Source: Amycolatopsis eburnea (lineage in GTDB: Bacteria > Actinomycetota > Actinomycetes > Mycobacteriales > Pseudonocardiaceae). Taken from it: 64,000 nucleotides of DNA. The notes under the pieces were generated by a model. That model saw nothing but the letters and a program-made list of their open reading frames with translations, was not told the DNA's origin and did not search any database. The position numbers and the translations under genes were made by a program. Shown one piece after another: positions 6,890 to 15,561 of the stretch (position 1 is its first letter; each line of letters opens with the position of its first letter). The stretch spans positions 372,001 through 436,000 of the forward strand of contig NZ_RSEC01000048.1 of assembly GCF_003937945.1 (NCBI RefSeq). The letters are read 5' to 3'.

Positions 6890-8454
6890 TTTGCCCCCTC
6901 GGCGAACCAGTCCTTGGAAAGCAGCTTCCCATCCGTGAAACACAGCCGGTAAGCGGCGTAGTCGTCGTTCAGCCACGACCGCCCGGCGCCGTAGTACTCG
7001 CACACGGCACCCGGCGCCGACGGCGGCTCACCCCGCGCGGGCCGCGCCGAGCGCTGGCGTTCGGGCAGCGTCAGCTCGGCCCGCGGCTGCCCGATCCGCA
7101 GCCGTTCGTAGACGCCGCCGGGCAGCTCCGAAGAGTTCCACTGGTAGAGGAACGCGATGCCGCCGACCGCCAGCACCACCCCGAACAGCGTGAGCGGCAC
7201 GACGACCGCCTGGATCAGGCTGCGCCGCACGTCGCGGCGGGCCAGCTCCAGCGCACGGGCCGACGTCGACTGCCCGACCTCGTCCTCGGCCGCCTCGCGC
7301 AGCTCCGGGGACTCCTCGACCGGTGCGGCGTCGTGCGGCAGCGTCGCGGTGACCGCGAACCCGCCCTCGTGCGGCCCGGCCCGCAGCGTGCCGCCGACCA
7401 GCCGGACCCGCTCGCGCAGGCCGATCAGCCCGCGGCGCCCGGACGCCGCGCCCGGCAACGGCCCGGCGGGCGGCGGCGCGTTGACGACGCTCACCTCCGT
7501 CACTGCCCCGGAGCTCGTCACGCGAACCACCACCGCGGCCCCCGGCGCGTGCTTCGCCACGTTCGTCAGCGCTTCCTGCACCACGCGGTGGGTGGCGCGG
7601 GCGACCATCGGCGGCGCCTGCGCGCTGTCCACGGCCGAATCGATGAGCAGCCCCGACGCCCGCGCGCGCGAGATCAGCTCGGCGAGGTCGCCCTGCACCG
7701 GCTCGACCGGGGCGGCGTCCTCGCGCAGCACGCCGATGATCTCGCGCAGCCGCTCGGTCGCCGCCGCGGCACTGGTCCGCAACTGCGTGGCCGCGTCGCG
7801 CTGGGTGCCGTCGAGTCCCGGCGCGACCTCGAGCGCGGCGGCGCGGACGGCGATCAGGCTCAGCTCGTGCCCGAGCGAGTCGTGCATGTCGCTCGCGATC
7901 CGGGCGCGCTCGCGCAGCCGCGCCTGGTCGGCGACGAGCCGCTGCCTGCTCTCCATCTCCTCGGCCCGCCGCCAGCCGGTGCGCGCGAGCTCGCCGCGCA
8001 CCCGGACGTACCGGCCCAGCAGCCACGGCGACAGCCCGGCGAACACCAGGATCGCGACCATCGCGGCCCAGTCCCCGATGCCGTCGGGCCCGAGGAACAG
8101 GGACAGCGGCAGGCCGAGCAGCACCACGGCCACGCCGGTCAGCACGCCCGGCCGGGCCCGTTCCATCCGCAGCCCGGCCAGGTAGCTCATCGCCACCAGC
8201 ACGAACACCACCCAGACGGCCACGCGGTCGCCGTACGGGAACGGCACGGCGAGCGTCCCGGCCAGCGCGATGCCGAGCGAGACGCCGGGGTACCGCCGCG
8301 ACGTCGCCACCGAACCCGCCACGACGGCGAGCCCGCCGGCCAGCTCCCAGTACGACCGGCTTTCGATCGTGCCCGCGGCGACGACGAAGGCGAGGAACAG
8401 GCCGAGTGCGACGTCGAGCACCACGCGCCACCTGCGCTTCGTCACTTCTCGCAC
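6886..8454 (-). CDS. Sensor histidine kinase (HisKA_3) with C-terminal membrane anchor
   Basis: This 522-residue kinase has about five N-terminal membrane segments (residues 10-145), a HisKA_3 domain with the phospho-accepting histidine in ASDMHDSLGHE (about residue 191), and an HATPase domain ending near 380 with the G-box GRRGLIGLRER. It differs from the usual NarL-family kinase in having a further membrane segment near residues 415-438 (VVVPLTLFGVVLAVGG) and an 84-residue tail with two cysteines (AVCEYY and YRLCF) that should lie outside the cell. The tail may be a second sensory module. It is translationally coupled to the response regulator. Confidence 0.88.
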   Translation of the reverse strand: MREVTKRRWRVVLDVALGLFLAFVVAAGTIESRSYWELAGGLAVVAGSVATSRRYPGVSLGIALAGTLAVPFPYGDRVAVWVVFVLVAMSYLAGLRMERARPGVLTGVAVVLLGLPLSLFLGPDGIGDWAAMVAILVFAGLSPWLLGRYVRVRGELARTGWRRAEEMESRQRLVADQARLRERARIASDMHDSLGHELSLIAVRAAALEVAPGLDGTQRDAATQLRTSAAAATERLREIIGVLREDAAPVEPVQGDLAELISRARASGLLIDSAVDSAQAPPMVARATHRVVQEALTNVAKHAPGAAVVVRVTSSGAVTEVSVVNAPPPAGPLPGAASGRRGLIGLRERVRLVGGTLRAGPHEGGFAVTATLPHDAAPVEESPELREAAEDEVGQSTSARALELARRDVRRSLIQAVVVPLTLFGVVLAVGGIAFLYQWNSSELPGGVYERLRIGQPRAELTLPERQRSARPARGEPPSAPGAVCEYYGAGRSWLNDDYAAYRLCFTDGKLLSKDWFAEGAK

Positions 8455-8627
8455 AGGACCGAAACTACAAGGCGTGACCGCGGGCGACCACTGCCGAAAG
8501 TCAACCCTTCAGCGTGTCCAGGAAAGCCAGGGTCTGATCCGTGTCGACAAAGCGACCGCGTCCAGCTCGCCGACACGGACCGTGGACGCCTCGAAGGTCC
8601 TGCCCGCATGATGCATGATGATCCACC

Positions 8628-8837
8628 ATGGCCGAGCGCACACTCGCCGATCAGTTGGGCGGCTACCTCCCCGAAGGCATCGAGGCCCTCGAAGAGCACG
8701 AACGGCAGGACCTCGCCGACGCCTTGCGCGACGCGCGGCGTCGCCAGGCGAAAGCGCTCGCCGAAGCCGGCGAAGAGGGCCTCCGGTACGTGCCGGCGCT
8801 GCTGCGCGGCGCGGTCCGGAAGGCGGTCGGCCTGTGA
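8628..8837 (+). CDS. Small hypothetical protein, 69 residues
   Basis: The protein is charged and probably all helical: MAERTLADQLGGYLPEGI, then a helix rich in E, R and A, ending RGAVRKAVGL. I do not recognise a family. Its stop overlaps the GTG of the next gene by 4 bp (GTGA), which supports both as real genes in one operon. The ribosome site before the ATG is weak. Confidence 0.65.
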   Translation: MAERTLADQLGGYLPEGIEALEEHERQDLADALRDARRRQAKALAEAGEEGLRYVPALLRGAVRKAVGL

Positions 8838-9580
8838 CCGCGGACTACGCCTCGCGCGCGGAGATCCTGAAGCTCGCCCGCGTCCTCGGCGTCGAGCACG
8901 AGCGGCTGGAGTACCTCGCCCGCGTCGACGCCGACGACCTGAAGGCGTTCCGCGAGCAGGTCACCGACACGCTGTTCGACGCGAACAGCGCCGTGCTGCA
9001 GCGGATGGCGCTGGCCGCGCGGCTGCTGCCCGGCGCGGTGCTCGCCAAGATCGCCGAGAAGGTGTTCGGCCCGCTGCTGTGCGCCCGGATCGCCGGGCTG
9101 GTCGACGTCTCCCGCGGCGTCGACGTCGCCAAGCGGCTGCACCCGCGCTTCCTCGCCGAAGTCGCGGCGGAGCTCGACCCGCGACGGGCGAGCGCGATCA
9201 TCTCGCGCATCCCGCTGGACACCGTCCTGGCCGTCGCCGCCGAGCTGGCGCGCCGCGAGGACTGGATCACCCTCGGCCGGTTCGTCGGGCACCTGCCCGA
9301 CCCGACCGTGCGGCGCGCGCTGGAGCAGATCGACGACCCCGGCCTGCTGCGGATCGCGTTCGTGCTCGACGACAAGAGCCGCATCGACCACGTCGTCGGC
9401 CTGCTGCCGGCGCACCGGCTCGGCAGGCTGCTCACCGCGGCGGGCGCCGACGAGGAGCTCTGGGACCCGGCGCTGGACCTGCTGACCCACCTGAGCGCCG
9501 AGCGCCGGAGCACGCTGGTCCCGATGCTCGGCGGGCTCCCGGAGGGATTCCGGGAACGCGCTCAGGCGACGATCAAGTAG
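8834..9580 (+). CDS. Hypothetical helical-repeat protein (MgtE N-domain-like)
   Basis: This 248-residue protein has no membrane segment or signal peptide. It consists of short helical repeats such as FLAEVAAELDPRRASAIISR, then IPLDTVLAVAAEL and LPDPTVRRALEQI. The pattern recalls the intracellular N-terminal domain of MgtE magnesium channels, but no channel domain follows. That likeness is an inference from the repeat pattern only. It starts with GTG coupled to the 69-residue gene. Its last 19 bp overlap the convergent small membrane-protein gene. Confidence 0.65.
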   Translation: MTADYASRAEILKLARVLGVEHERLEYLARVDADDLKAFREQVTDTLFDANSAVLQRMALAARLLPGAVLAKIAEKVFGPLLCARIAGLVDVSRGVDVAKRLHPRFLAEVAAELDPRRASAIISRIPLDTVLAVAAELARREDWITLGRFVGHLPDPTVRRALEQIDDPGLLRIAFVLDDKSRIDHVVGLLPAHRLGRLLTAAGADEELWDPALDLLTHLSAERRSTLVPMLGGLPEGFRERAQATIK

Positions 9581-9783
9581 ATCCCGTAGCCCACGATCGC
9601 CGCGCAGAGCGCGAAGCAGATGACGGCGCCCGCCAGCTGACCACTGCCCGAGCCACCGGCTTCGCGAGCCGAGTCGCGCTGGGAGAGCCCGACCACCCCG
9701 AAGGAGAACAGGCTCGTCAGCACGACGACCGAAGCGAGCGCGACGACGAAGACGAGACCGAGGGAACCCCAATCGATGTGCAC
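9562..9783 (-). CDS. Small membrane protein downstream of PiT transporter, 73 residues
   Basis: The protein has two hydrophobic segments, LGLVFVVALASVVVLTSLF near the N-terminus and AGAVICFALCAAIVGYGIYL at the C-terminus, joined by a Ser/Gly-rich polar loop. It begins with GTG 11 bp after the PiT stop, preceded by GAGGAG, so it is probably cotranscribed and may assist the transporter. I know no function for it. Confidence 0.7.
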   Translation of the reverse strand: MHIDWGSLGLVFVVALASVVVLTSLFSFGVVGLSQRDSAREAGGSGSGQLAGAVICFALCAAIVGYGIYLIVA

Positions 9784-9794
9784 GGCGGCGCTCC

Positions 9795-10919
9795 TCAGGC
9801 GTTGACCGGCTGCACGCCGGGCTCGGGTTCGTTGATGGAGTTGGCGCTGACCGGGTTCCGCTTCGACGCGAGGTAGATGCCCACCGCGACGACGACCCCG
9901 GCGAGGCCGATCAGGACCGTGCCCCAGGTGCCGAGCGTCGAGACCTCGGCGGCGATCGCGCCGACGACCGCGGCGGCGGGCAGCGTCAGCGCCCAGGCGA
10001 GCACCATCTTGCCCGCGACGCCCCAGCGCACCTCGGCGAGCTTGCGGCCGAGCCCGGAGCCGATGATGCCGCCCGAGCAGACGTGCGTGGTGGACAGCGC
10101 GAACCCGAGGTGCGCCGAGGTCAGGATCACCGCGGCGGCGCTCGTCTCGGCCGCGAAGCCCTGCGGCGTCTGGATTTCCGTGAGCTTCTTGCCCATGGTC
10201 TGGATGATCCGCCAGCCGCCGAGGTAGGTGCCGAGCGCGATCGCGGCGCCGGCGGTCAGGACCACCCAGAGCGGCGGTCCCGAGTTCGGCGCGAGCGAAC
10301 CGGACGCGATCAGCGTCAGCGTGATGACACCCATGGTCTTCTGCGCGTCGTTCGTGCCGTGCGCGAGCGACACCAGCGAAGCCGACGCGATCTGCCCGGC
10401 CTTGAACGTCCGGCCCACGGTGTCCTGCTTGGCCCGCGCGGTGATCCGGTAGACGAGGAACGTGCCGAGCGTCGCGACGATCCCGGCGACGATCGGCGAA
10501 GCGAGCGCGGGGATGAGGACCTTCTCGACGACCTTCCCGAAGTGGACGGCGTCGGAGCCCGAGGCGATCCAGGTGGCGCCGATGAGCCCGCCGAACAGGG
10601 CGTGCGACGAACTCGACGGCAGCCCGATCAGCCAGGTCAGCAGGTTCCACACGATGGCGCCGACGAGCCCGGCGAAGATGATCACCGGCGTCACCTTGGT
10701 GTCGTCGACGATGCCCCCGGAGATCGTCTTCGCGACCTCGACCGAGAGGAACGCGCCGACGAGGTTCAGCACCGCGGACACCGCGACGGCGACCTTCGGC
10801 TTGAGCGCCCCGGTGGCGATGGAGGTGGCCATGGCGTTGGCGGTGTCGTGGAAGCCGTTGGTGAAGTCGAAGGCCAGCGCGGCGACGATCACCACCAGCA
10901 CGATCAGCGAGAAGTCCAT
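9795..10919 (-). CDS. Inorganic phosphate transporter, PiT family
   Basis: This 374-residue polytopic protein carries both PiT signatures: DFTNGFHDTANAMATSIATG near the N-terminus and SLAHGTNDAQKTMGVI in the middle. It also has GLPSSSSHALFGG and STTHVCSGGIIGSG. The family imports phosphate, usually as a metal-phosphate complex, with H+ or Na+. The ATG at 10919 follows AAGGAAGAG. A PHO-box-like triple repeat lies 67-99 bp upstream, so PhoP control is likely. A close paralogue lies at 61177-62310. Confidence 0.93.
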   Translation of the reverse strand: MDFSLIVLVVIVAALAFDFTNGFHDTANAMATSIATGALKPKVAVAVSAVLNLVGAFLSVEVAKTISGGIVDDTKVTPVIIFAGLVGAIVWNLLTWLIGLPSSSSHALFGGLIGATWIASGSDAVHFGKVVEKVLIPALASPIVAGIVATLGTFLVYRITARAKQDTVGRTFKAGQIASASLVSLAHGTNDAQKTMGVITLTLIASGSLAPNSGPPLWVVLTAGAAIALGTYLGGWRIIQTMGKKLTEIQTPQGFAAETSAAAVILTSAHLGFALSTTHVCSGGIIGSGLGRKLAEVRWGVAGKMVLAWALTLPAAAVVGAIAAEVSTLGTWGTVLIGLAGVVVAVGIYLASKRNPVSANSINEPEPGVQPVNA

Positions 10920-10985
10920 GTTCGGCTCTCTTCCTTTGCTGTTCGTTAGCAACGCTACTGATCGACTGGACAGCCGCCGATCCCT

Positions 10986-11018
10986 GTCGTGTGACAGCTG
11001 CTTGAACTCTCGATGAAC
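10986..11018 (-). promoter_or_regulatory. Putative PHO box (three 11-nt direct repeats)
   Basis: On the minus strand three contiguous 11-mers read GTTCATCGAGA, GTTCAAGCAGC and TGTCACACGAC. They resemble the actinobacterial PhoP direct-repeat unit (GTTCA-type cores every 11 nt). The site lies upstream of the PiT gene that starts at 10919. The rest of the 194-bp gap holds a perfect 9-bp hairpin (GGGGTGGGG/CCCCACCCC, 11020-11041) of unknown role. Confidence 0.6.
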
Positions 11019-11113
11019 CGGGGTGGGGCCTACCCCACCCCGAACCCGGTGGTCCAGCCCAGTGCCTTGCCGTGCCCCGCCTGAAACCGTGGAACGGGGC
11101 GAAAGGGGCACCG

Positions 11114-12493
11114 ATGAAAGCGATACTGGCGACCGTCGCGTCGGCCGTGCTGTTCTTCTTCGGCACGGGTTTGGACCCGCTGCCCGAACTCGCCTGGCTG
11201 GCGCCGTTGCCGATCTTCCTGCTGGCACCCCGCGTGCACGGCGGGATCGCGCTCGCAAGCGCTTTCACCGCTTACCTCGCGGGCAGCGCGGGAAGCTGGA
11301 GCTACTTCTGGCATTCGCAGTCGATCCCCCGCCCCGCCGCGCTCGCGATCCTCGGCGGGAGCGCCGTGCTGTTCGCGCTGTCCGCCGGCCTCTTCGGGCT
11401 CTTGGTCCGGCGCGGCCACGGCTTCCTGGCGGCGCTCGCCGCGCCCGCGTTGTGGACCGTCGCGCTCTACGTCGTTTCGCTGCTCAACCCCACCGGCCTG
11501 ATGGGCACCTTCATGACGACGCAGGCCGACCGGCCGTCGATCGTGCGGATCGCCGCGGTCACCGGGGGCTGGGGCGTGGAGTTCCTGGTGCTGTTCGCCC
11601 CGGCCGCCGTCGCCGCCGCGCTCTCGCCCGGCCGGACGCGGCTCGTCCCCGTCGTCGCCCTCGCCGCGATCGCGGGCGGGCTCGCGTTCTGGAGCACCCC
11701 GGCCTCGACGACGCTGTCGACGAAAGTCGCCCTCATCGCACCGGAGCAGCACCGCTGGGCGGTCGACGTCGCCACCCGCGACGGCCAAGCACTCGTCGGG
11801 TCCTATGTGGACCAGATCGCGAAGCTGCCGGACGGCGTCAAGACCGTGGTGCTGCCCGAAGCCACCTTCGCGGTGGACCAGACCAGCCGCGCGAGCCTCG
11901 TCGCGGCCCTTACCGAGGTGGCCAGAGAGAGGGACCTCGACGTCGTCACCGGCGTCCTCGACACCACGCCGGACGGCCGCTTCAACGCCGCGCTGGCCGT
12001 GCCGCCGTCCGGTGCGCCGGTCGAATACCGCAAGTGGCACAACGGGGATTCGCCGAACATCCGGTCCGGCACCGAGACCACCCGGATCGGCCTGATGGTG
12101 TGCATGGACGTCAACTTCGCCGACCCGAGCCGCGACTACGGCGCGGCCGGCACCGGCCTGGTCTTCATCCCCGCCTCCGACGAGGACGTGGACGGCTGGG
12201 CGCACAGCCGCACGGCGCTGATCCGCGGCGTCGAGAACGGCTTTTCGGTGGCCTGGAGCGCGGCCCGCGGCACCCCGATGCTCGCCGACGCGCGAGGCCA
12301 CGTCCTGGCCGACACCCACACCGGCGGCAGCCCGTTCTCGGTGGTCGTCGCGGACGTCCCGGCCGGCACCGGGAAGACGCCGTACGCACGTTTCGGCGAC
12401 TGGTTCGCCTGGCTCTGCGGGTTGCTCGCAGCGGCCGGGATCGCGGCCGCCGCGCGCCGGTCGTCAGACTTGGAGCGCCAGGTCGTTGCGTAG
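11114..12493 (+). CDS. Apolipoprotein N-acyltransferase-like protein (Lnt family)
   Basis: This 459-residue protein has about six N-terminal membrane segments (to about residue 195), then a nitrilase domain and one C-terminal membrane segment (WFAWLCGLLAAAGIAAAA), the Lnt layout. The catalytic triad is visible: Glu in LPEATF, Lys in YRKWH and Cys in LMVCMDVNF. Lnt transfers an acyl chain to the N-terminal cysteine of lipoproteins on the outer face of the membrane. It is shorter than the roughly 510 residues of the E. coli enzyme. The ATG at 11114 follows GAAAGGGG. Its end overlaps the convergent hydrolase by 30 bp. An Lnt-like nitrilase with another acceptor cannot be excluded. Confidence 0.75.
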   Translation: MKAILATVASAVLFFFGTGLDPLPELAWLAPLPIFLLAPRVHGGIALASAFTAYLAGSAGSWSYFWHSQSIPRPAALAILGGSAVLFALSAGLFGLLVRRGHGFLAALAAPALWTVALYVVSLLNPTGLMGTFMTTQADRPSIVRIAAVTGGWGVEFLVLFAPAAVAAALSPGRTRLVPVVALAAIAGGLAFWSTPASTTLSTKVALIAPEQHRWAVDVATRDGQALVGSYVDQIAKLPDGVKTVVLPEATFAVDQTSRASLVAALTEVARERDLDVVTGVLDTTPDGRFNAALAVPPSGAPVEYRKWHNGDSPNIRSGTETTRIGLMVCMDVNFADPSRDYGAAGTGLVFIPASDEDVDGWAHSRTALIRGVENGFSVAWSAARGTPMLADARGHVLADTHTGGSPFSVVVADVPAGTGKTPYARFGDWFAWLCGLLAAAGIAAAARRSSDLERQVVA

Positions 12494-13264
12494 CACCTTC
12501 GACCACGCCGGATCGGCGCACAGCGTGCAGCCTGGTCCGAAGAAGACACCCTTGGCCTGCGCGTCGCCCGCCAGCCAGTACCGGAACCACGCGGTGATCG
12601 CGCCGCGGAACCCACCGCCGTCACCGGTCGCCGTGAAGTGGGTGGCGCCGGCGAGCTCGCCGTAGACCGCGGGAACGTGCGACGCGGCGTAGTAGCGCGG
12701 GATGACCAGCAGTCCCGGCACGACGATCACGTCGAACTGGCCGCCGAGGAAGAACACCGGGCCGTGCAACGCCGCCACTGAACCTTGCGGGCCCGGCTCG
12801 ATCGGGACGGTCGTCGTGACGAGCGGGTCGGCACCGGCCGCGATCGCCCCGCCGCCGCCCTGGGAATGCCCGGTCGCGCCGATGTGCGCGGTGTCGATCC
12901 GGCCGAAGTACCGGCTGCCGGGCCGGGCGTTCTCCGCCACGAGCGTCCGGGCGCCGGCCAGCATTTCCGCGCCGGTCCCGGAGTTCGGCGTGTCCGCGGC
13001 CGCGACGACGAACCCGTACGACGCGAGGTGGCGCAGCAGCGGCGCGTAGATCGCCGGGGTCGCGCCCGTTCCGTTGCCCCAAACGATGACCGGGTGCCGC
13101 TCGCCGCCGAGGTCGGCGGGGCGGAAGACGGTGTGGGTGCTGTCGAGCGCCTCACTGACGACGGGATAGGGACCCGGCTGGTCCCAGTGCACCGGCTCCG
13201 CCAGCGCCGGCTGGGGAATCACGAAAAGCGCGGTCAAGATCGCTACGAGCCACAGACGCCGCAC
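12464..13264 (-). CDS. Secreted alpha/beta hydrolase (cutinase/PETase-like fold)
   Basis: This 266-residue protein has a signal peptide (VRRLWLVAILTALFVIPQPALA) and a catalytic domain with nucleophile GHSQGG, acid GGQFD and histidine GATHF in the right order. VIVWGNGTGATP supplies the oxyanion loop. The arrangement matches the chlorophyllase/cutinase-like esterases. The tail has two cysteines (CTLC). I chose the GTG at 13264 because AGGAGG lies 6 bases before it and the signal peptide starts there. The substrate is unknown; a polyester or lipid ester is likely. Confidence 0.82.
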   Translation of the reverse strand: MRRLWLVAILTALFVIPQPALAEPVHWDQPGPYPVVSEALDSTHTVFRPADLGGERHPVIVWGNGTGATPAIYAPLLRHLASYGFVVAAADTPNSGTGAEMLAGARTLVAENARPGSRYFGRIDTAHIGATGHSQGGGGAIAAGADPLVTTTVPIEPGPQGSVAALHGPVFFLGGQFDVIVVPGLLVIPRYYAASHVPAVYGELAGATHFTATGDGGGFRGAITAWFRYWLAGDAQAKGVFFGPGCTLCADPAWSKVLRNDLALQV

Positions 13265-13446
13265 GGCTCCTCCTGTTTCGCCGTTGGAACAGTCACCTTC
13301 ACCATCGGCCGTGCGCACCCTCCCCTTGGTTGTCACCTGTCACAACGAACGGCGGTCAAGTCTGAGCGTTGTCCCAGGTCGTCTCCCCCGCGCTGTGACC
13401 GATCATGAGCTGCATCACTTACTGACGGGTAACTGGAGGCAGTGGA

Positions 13447-14313
13447 ATGCGGGTCACCAACGGCGGTGCCAAGCGGATCCTCACGGCGGTCATCGCGGCG
13501 CTCACCCTCGGCTCAGCGGCGCCGTCGGTCGCCGAAGCGGCGCCGGGCAGCGGCTGGAACGACTGGGGCTGCCGCCCGTCGGCCGCGCACCCCCAGCCCG
13601 TGGTGCTGGTGCACGGCCTCGGCGCGAACGACACCGTCAACTGGTTCTTCCACGCGCCGAAGATCGCTGCGCAGGGCTACTGCGTGTTCTCCCTGACCTA
13701 CGGCACCGGCGTCCTCGGCCCCGGCGTCGGCGGGCTCGCGTCCATGCGCACCAGCGCCGCGCAGCTCGGCCGGTTCGGCGACCAGGTCCGGTCCGCTACC
13801 GGCGCGGCGAAGGTCGACATCGTCGGCCACTCCGAAGGCAGCACGATGCCGGCGTACTACCTGAAGTACGGCGGCGGCGCGGCGAAGGTCGCGAACTTCG
13901 TCGGCTTCGGCGCGAACTACCGCGGAACCACGCTCGGCGGCCTCGACGCGCTCGCCAAGGCCTTGCTGACCACGGTCCCGGGCTTGAGCGCGATCCTCAA
14001 GACGGCCTGCGGCGCGTGCCAGGAGTACCTGGCGCCGTCGGCCTTCCTGGACGACCTCGCCCGCGGCGGCGTGCACGTCGCCGGGCCGGCGTACACGAGC
14101 ATCGTCAGCAAGTACGACGAGGTCGTGACGCCGTACACGAGCGGCGTCCTGGACGAGCCGGGCGCGACGGACATCGTGCTGCAGGACTTCTGCGCGGCCG
14201 ACGCTTCGGGTCACCTGAGCCAGGCGATCGACCCGAACGTCACCGGCCTGATCCTGCACGCGCTCGACGCGAGCTACACGCCGGCCTGCACGCCGTTCAC
14301 GCTTCCGCTGTGA
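13447..14313 (+). CDS. Secreted triacylglycerol lipase/esterase (lipase class 2 type)
   Basis: This 288-residue protein has a signal peptide (ILTAVIAALTLGSAAPSVAEAA) and a lipase domain: oxyanion motif VVLVHGLGAND, nucleophile GHSEGS near residue 131, and aspartate and histidine candidates in SKYDEV and SGHLSQ. Four cysteines in the mature part (GC near the start, CGAC, FC, PAC) could form disulphides, as is usual for secreted lipases. It has GGAGG 11 bases before the ATG and is divergent from the other hydrolase, so the 182-bp gap holds both promoters. Confidence 0.85.
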   Translation: MRVTNGGAKRILTAVIAALTLGSAAPSVAEAAPGSGWNDWGCRPSAAHPQPVVLVHGLGANDTVNWFFHAPKIAAQGYCVFSLTYGTGVLGPGVGGLASMRTSAAQLGRFGDQVRSATGAAKVDIVGHSEGSTMPAYYLKYGGGAAKVANFVGFGANYRGTTLGGLDALAKALLTTVPGLSAILKTACGACQEYLAPSAFLDDLARGGVHVAGPAYTSIVSKYDEVVTPYTSGVLDEPGATDIVLQDFCAADASGHLSQAIDPNVTGLILHALDASYTPACTPFTLPL

Positions 14314-15454
14314 GCGGGTTCTGCCCGAGGTACCGCCGTCCGTTTTCGGCGGACTCGCGCACCGCCGCGAAGCCGTAGCCGACCATCGCGGCTTCGTAAG
14401 CCGCCACGGCTTCGAGGAGCGGGGCCCCGGCCAGCGCGGACGCCAGCACCGCACCATCGCGCAACGCGGTGTTGGCGCCCGCGCCGGCGGCCGGGCTCAT
14501 GGCGTGGATCGCGTCGCCGACGAGCGTCACGCGCGAGGGCGCCCACGGTTCGATCGGGACGCTCGTGCGGATCGGCTGCGGGAAGGTCGCCGGGACGTCC
14601 CAGTGCTCGACCATCGCGCGGGCGAGCGGGTGCCAGCCGTCGACGAGCCGCAGCGCCACCTTCTGGAGGTCACCGGGCGTCATCGCGGCGAGTTCCGCCT
14701 CGTCGTGGCCGACTACGTCCCAGCGCGCGCCCACCGAGCACGTCAGGTACGGATCGGCGTCGCGCAGCCGCAGGTCCGGCACCAGCCGCGCGCACGCGCC
14801 GTCGACCGGTTCCGGGTAGTCGACCGGCGCGAACCCGGCCATCGTCCGGTCCGGCCCGACCATCATGTTGAACACCGCGAACATCTCGGGCTCGAACAAC
14901 GCCCGCGTCGCCGGCGTCAGCGGAATCCGGCCGTAGAGGTGCACGAGCCCGGCGTCGACGACCCGGGCGTGCGGCAGGTACTGCCGCCGCACGGGGGAAT
15001 TGATGCCGTCCGCGCCGACCAGCAGGCTGCCGCGGGCGGAAGTGCCGTCGGCGAAGTGCGCGATCACGCCGTCGTCGTCGGTCTCGTAGTGCGTGAACTG
15101 CTTGCGGTAGGCCACTTCCTGGCCGTGCAGCAGGATCTGCCGCAGGGTGAAGCGGTTGACGTTGAGGTGGGTCCCCTCGTCCGCCAGGCGCGTGACCAGC
15201 CTCAGCCGCTCGTCGTAGACGTTCGTGTGCGGCAGCGCCCGGCCCGCGGTGGCGTGGAAGAGTTCGTGCAGCTCAGGAAGCAGTACTTCCCGCAACGCCG
15301 AGTCGCCGACGCCGCCGATGTGCAGCCGGTAGCCCTGCTTCCGGGCGCCCGCCGACTCGTCGCGTTCGTAGACCTGGCACGGGATCCCGGCCCGGCGCAG
15401 CCCCTGCGCGAGGCTCAAGCCACCCAGGCCGGCCCCGATGATGATCACAGACAC
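14297..15454 (-). CDS. FAD-dependent monooxygenase/oxidoreductase
   Basis: This 385-residue flavoprotein has GAGLGGLSLAQGLRRAG at the N-terminus, the DG motif LLVGADGINSPVR near residue 155 and the GD motif GDAIHAMSPAAGAGAN near 300. The DAIH and AGAGAN forms resemble actinomycete hydroxylases of small aromatic compounds. The GTG at 15454 follows GAAGGG; a second GTG lies two codons later. It overlaps the lipase gene by 17 bp. No regulator lies beside it. The substrate is unknown. Confidence 0.82.
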   Translation of the reverse strand: MSVIIIGAGLGGLSLAQGLRRAGIPCQVYERDESAGARKQGYRLHIGGVGDSALREVLLPELHELFHATAGRALPHTNVYDERLRLVTRLADEGTHLNVNRFTLRQILLHGQEVAYRKQFTHYETDDDGVIAHFADGTSARGSLLVGADGINSPVRRQYLPHARVVDAGLVHLYGRIPLTPATRALFEPEMFAVFNMMVGPDRTMAGFAPVDYPEPVDGACARLVPDLRLRDADPYLTCSVGARWDVVGHDEAELAAMTPGDLQKVALRLVDGWHPLARAMVEHWDVPATFPQPIRTSVPIEPWAPSRVTLVGDAIHAMSPAAGAGANTALRDGAVLASALAGAPLLEAVAAYEAAMVGYGFAAVRESAENGRRYLGQNPLTAEA

Positions 15455-15561
15455 AGCTGTCCCTTCGTCGCTTCCGAGGAAGGGACGCACAGGTAAGCCT
15501 GCCGATGCTGCCCGGACTAACCCATACCGGACTGTGTCTTCGCGCGTCCTCGCCTTCGACG

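Noticed and set aside
8455..8627. Possible short gene between the histidine kinase and the 69-residue gene
   Set aside because: A minus-strand frame ending FVDTDQTLAFLDTLKG looks protein-like at its end but has no good start or ribosome site, and the rest is composition-driven.
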